DNA from: Myxococcales bacterium | Lineage (GTDB): Bacteria; Desulfobacterota_B; Binatia; UBA1149; SPBQ01 | Direction: 5' to 3' | DNA length: 8,574 nucleotides | NCBI GenBank assembly: GCA_004525875.1 | Contig: SPBQ01000073.1 | Span: 1 to 8,574 of the forward strand | Shown here: piece after piece, positions 7,190-8,574 of the stretch | Layout: every line of letters starts with the position of its first letter | Position numbering within the stretch: position 1 is the stretch's first letter | Translations under genes and position numbers: made by a program | The notes under the pieces: generated by a model | The model's input: only the letters and a program-made list of their open reading frames with translations | The model's database searches: none | Told to the model about the DNA's origin: nothing

Positions 7190-7196
7190 GGAGGAG
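7190..7196 (+). promoter_or_regulatory. Strong ribosome binding site GGAGGAG
   Basis: GGAGGAG sits 8 nt before the ATG at 7205, ideal spacing. It is the best Shine-Dalgarno match in front of any plus-strand start in the window, and it lies right after the metallopeptidase stop. It is the main reason to treat the following short frame as translated. Confidence 0.6.
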
Positions 7197-7204
7197 AACC
7201 GAAA

Positions 7205-7300
7205 ATGTTCGTAGACACCTATACCAAGGTTGTGCTGACGGTCGCCGCCGCGGCTGATTTCCCCTGCACCAATCGCCAGCTCTGCGGCGGCCCGCACTAG
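7205..7300 (+). CDS. Small ORF, 31 codons, unknown function
   Basis: An ATG frame ending in TAG, 22 nt after the metallopeptidase gene and preceded by GGAGGAG. The product starts MFVDTYTKVVLTVAAAA, a polar head followed by a short hydrophobic segment, then a hydrophilic tail with two Cys (DFPCTNRQLCGGPH). The beginning resembles small bacterial proteins that open with a YTKVVLTV-type phrase and continue as a membrane anchor; that likeness is from memory and not verified. If related, this copy is shorter than usual and its hydrophobic segment is cut short, so it may be a degraded or shortened member. Neither alternative frame after the hydrophobic part gives an obvious continuation. It could instead be a leader peptide controlling the protease gene 92 nt downstream. 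Confidence 0.5.
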   Translation: MFVDTYTKVVLTVAAAADFPCTNRQLCGGPH

Positions 7301-7339
7301 AGGGTGCGATGTCACAGGCAGGCGCCGGTCCCTGAGTGC

Positions 7340-7360
7340 ACGCCGGGTAGAACGCCGGGT
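7340..7360 (+). repeat. Two direct copies of acgccgggt, 12-bp period
   Basis: Identical 9-bp copies lie at 7340-7348 and 7352-7360, in the 92-bp gap between the small ORF and the serine protease gene. The spacing is about one helical turn, so this could be a paired protein-binding site, but in GC-rich DNA a short direct repeat can occur by chance. I see no convincing terminator hairpin or promoter in the same gap. Confidence 0.3.
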
Positions 7361-7392
7361 TCGTCCGCGTTAGTCTCTGGCCCGTCTTGTCG

Positions 7393-8574
7393 ATGAAGCG
7401 CGCCCGTCTCTCCGGATCCCCTCTGTTGCGCGTGACGCCGGCGCTCGCTGTCGTGCTCGCGCTCACGGTCGGGTTGGCTGCACGTTCGCGGGCGGTGGCG
7501 GCAGAGCAGGACGGCCGCGCCGAGCGTGAGCGGATCGCCGCGGCGCTCGTCGAGGTCTACACCCACGCCAGCGCCCCCGATCTCGGATCTCCGTGGCAGT
7601 CGGCCGGCGTGGCGCGCTATAACGGCTCCGGGGTCGTCATCGAGGGCAATCGCATCCTCACGGCTGCCCACGTCGTTGCTCATCACGTCGAGGTGTCGGT
7701 CAAGAGGCAGGGCACCACGCGTCGCCACGCCGCGCGGGTGACGTTCAGCGGTGACGCCTGCGATCTTGCGATACTCGAGGTCGACGACGAGAGTTTCTTC
7801 GCCGGCGTCAAGCCGCTGCAGCTCGGCGAGCTGCCACGCCTCGGTGACAGCGTCACCGCCTACGGGTTTCCGCTCGGCGGCGAGTCGATCTCGATCACGG
7901 CCGGCATCGTGTCGCGTCTCGAGATCGGCGTGTACTCGCACTCGGGCGAGGAGCTTCTGCAGGCGCAGGTCGACGCCGCACTCAACGACGGCAATTCGGG
8001 CGGACCGATCGTCGCCGGCGGTGAGCTCGTCGGGATTGCGGCCGAGGTACTGGAGAGTGCCGAGAACGTAGGCTACGTCGTTCCGGTGCCGATCATCGAG
8101 CACTTCCTGCGTGATATCGAGGATGGTCGGGTCGATGGGTTTCCGAACATGGGGATCGACGCTCAGCCGATCGAGAACAAGGCGCTGCAGGCCTCTCTCG
8201 GTCTTACCGACGGCGATCATGGAGCGCTCGTCATCCGCGTCGATGCGGACTCCACGGGCGCCGAGGTTCTGCGGCCCGGCGATGTGCTGCTCGCGGTCGA
8301 CGGGTTACCGATCGGTCGTGACCTCACCATCGGGGTTCCGGGCGTCGGCCGCGTGGCTGCCAGCTACGCGGTGCGCCGCAGGCAGGTGGGTGAGACGGTG
8401 AAGGTCGAGCTGGCACGCGACGGCAAGCGGCTCGATCGTGAGGTCGTGCTGCTCGCTACGCGGCCGCTCGTGCCCGACACGCAGCACGGCCAGCCGAGCT
8501 ACCTGGTATACGGCGGACTGGTGTTCCAGCCGCCCACGCGGGACTTCATCGAGCTGTTCGAGGAGCCCCCGAGC
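7393..8574 (+). CDS. Exported HtrA/Deg-type serine protease with PDZ domain, C-terminus missing
   Basis: An open frame of 394 codons running off the window end. It is an S1C (HtrA/Deg) protease, likely periplasmic, which would degrade misfolded or specific envelope proteins. A signal peptide is clear: basic MKRAR, a hydrophobic core (about 15-30), and cleavage near residues 36-38 (AVAA-EQ). The triad is His93 in LTAAHVV, Asp124 in GDACDLAILEV and Ser202 in GNSGGPIV. A PDZ domain follows at about 252-355 (GALVIRVDADSTGA, LRPGDVLLAVDG). After it, 'GGLVFQPPTRDFIE' (374-387) resembles the segment opening a second, degenerate PDZ region in plant-type Deg proteases (Deg2/9/10-like) and their bacterial relatives. 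The ATG at 7393 lacks a good Shine-Dalgarno; a TTG at 7387 is the only upstream alternative before an in-frame TAG at 7348. It may share the upstream transcript or have its own promoter. Confidence 0.92.
   Translation, partial: MKRARLSGSPLLRVTPALAVVLALTVGLAARSRAVAAEQDGRAERERIAAALVEVYTHASAPDLGSPWQSAGVARYNGSGVVIEGNRILTAAHVVAHHVEVSVKRQGTTRRHAARVTFSGDACDLAILEVDDESFFAGVKPLQLGELPRLGDSVTAYGFPLGGESISITAGIVSRLEIGVYSHSGEELLQAQVDAALNDGNSGGPIVAGGELVGIAAEVLESAENVGYVVPVPIIEHFLRDIEDGRVDGFPNMGIDAQPIENKALQASLGLTDGDHGALVIRVDADSTGAEVLRPGDVLLAVDGLPIGRDLTIGVPGVGRVAASYAVRRRQVGETVKVELARDGKRLDREVVLLATRPLVPDTQHGQPSYLVYGGLVFQPPTRDFIELFEEPPS

Noticed and set aside
7301..7392. Possible terminator or promoter in the gap before the serine protease gene
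   Set aside because: Short GC palindromes such as ggcgcc occur, but no stem followed by a T run and no convincing -35/-10 pair can be seen.
7205..7392. Frameshifted longer version of the small ORF
   Set aside because: The other two frames after the hydrophobic segment give either an immediate stop or an Arg-rich stretch without membrane or domain character, so a frameshift repair is not supported.
7312..8220. Open frame (about 302 codons) on the minus strand opposite the serine protease
   Set aside because: The plus-strand frame has a signal peptide, full catalytic triad and PDZ; the antisense frame shows only complementary composition.

Overview
The window comes from a GC-rich genome, with no phage, transposon, CRISPR or RNA gene visible. 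It looks like the chromosome of a free-living Gram-negative bacterium. The reasons are an export-type lipoprotein, two further proteins with Sec-type signal peptides, tightly packed genes with 4-bp GTGA overlaps, and a GldA/GldFG/DUF4340 transporter set. That set is widespread in Myxococcota, Desulfobacterota and similar lineages, Acidobacteriota and some Gammaproteobacteria. The lineage guess is inference; the sequence does not fix a taxon.

Left half, minus strand (4109 down to 1): a three-gene operon read right to left. It encodes a GldA-type ABC ATPase (3123-4109), a 971-residue protein fusing a GldF-type ABC-2 permease to a GldG-type auxiliary domain (211-3126), and the start of a DUF4340-like membrane-anchored protein that leaves the window at base 1. 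Both junctions are GTGA overlaps (GTG start, TGA stop), so translational coupling is likely. A good sigma70-like promoter with a perfect TTGACA box lies just upstream, at 4176-4203.

Right half, plus strand (4197 to the end): a divergent cluster. A lipoprotein with a DUF4185-like beta-propeller pattern (4197-5399) overlaps by 4 bp a KAP/CDKN3-like dual-specificity phosphatase (5396-6019). That gene overlaps by 31 bp a secreted gluzincin-type metallopeptidase of the DUF1570 type (5989-7182). A 31-codon small ORF follows (7205-7300) behind the best Shine-Dalgarno sequence in the window. Last is an exported HtrA/Deg-type serine protease with a complete His-Asp-Ser triad and a PDZ domain (7393 to beyond 8574), still open at the window end.

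The transporter operon is a known module whose substrate outside Bacteroidota is undefined. The plus-strand set combines three envelope or exported proteins, two of them proteases, with one apparently cytoplasmic phosphatase. The overlaps suggest the lipoprotein, phosphatase and metallopeptidase are made together, but no shared pathway can be read from sequence. I see no clear new defence or mobile system. The most unusual points are the translationally fused phosphatase-zincin junction with its 12-bp tandem repeat, the small ORF, the Cys cluster in the lipoprotein and the Gly/Ala insert in the phosphatase.
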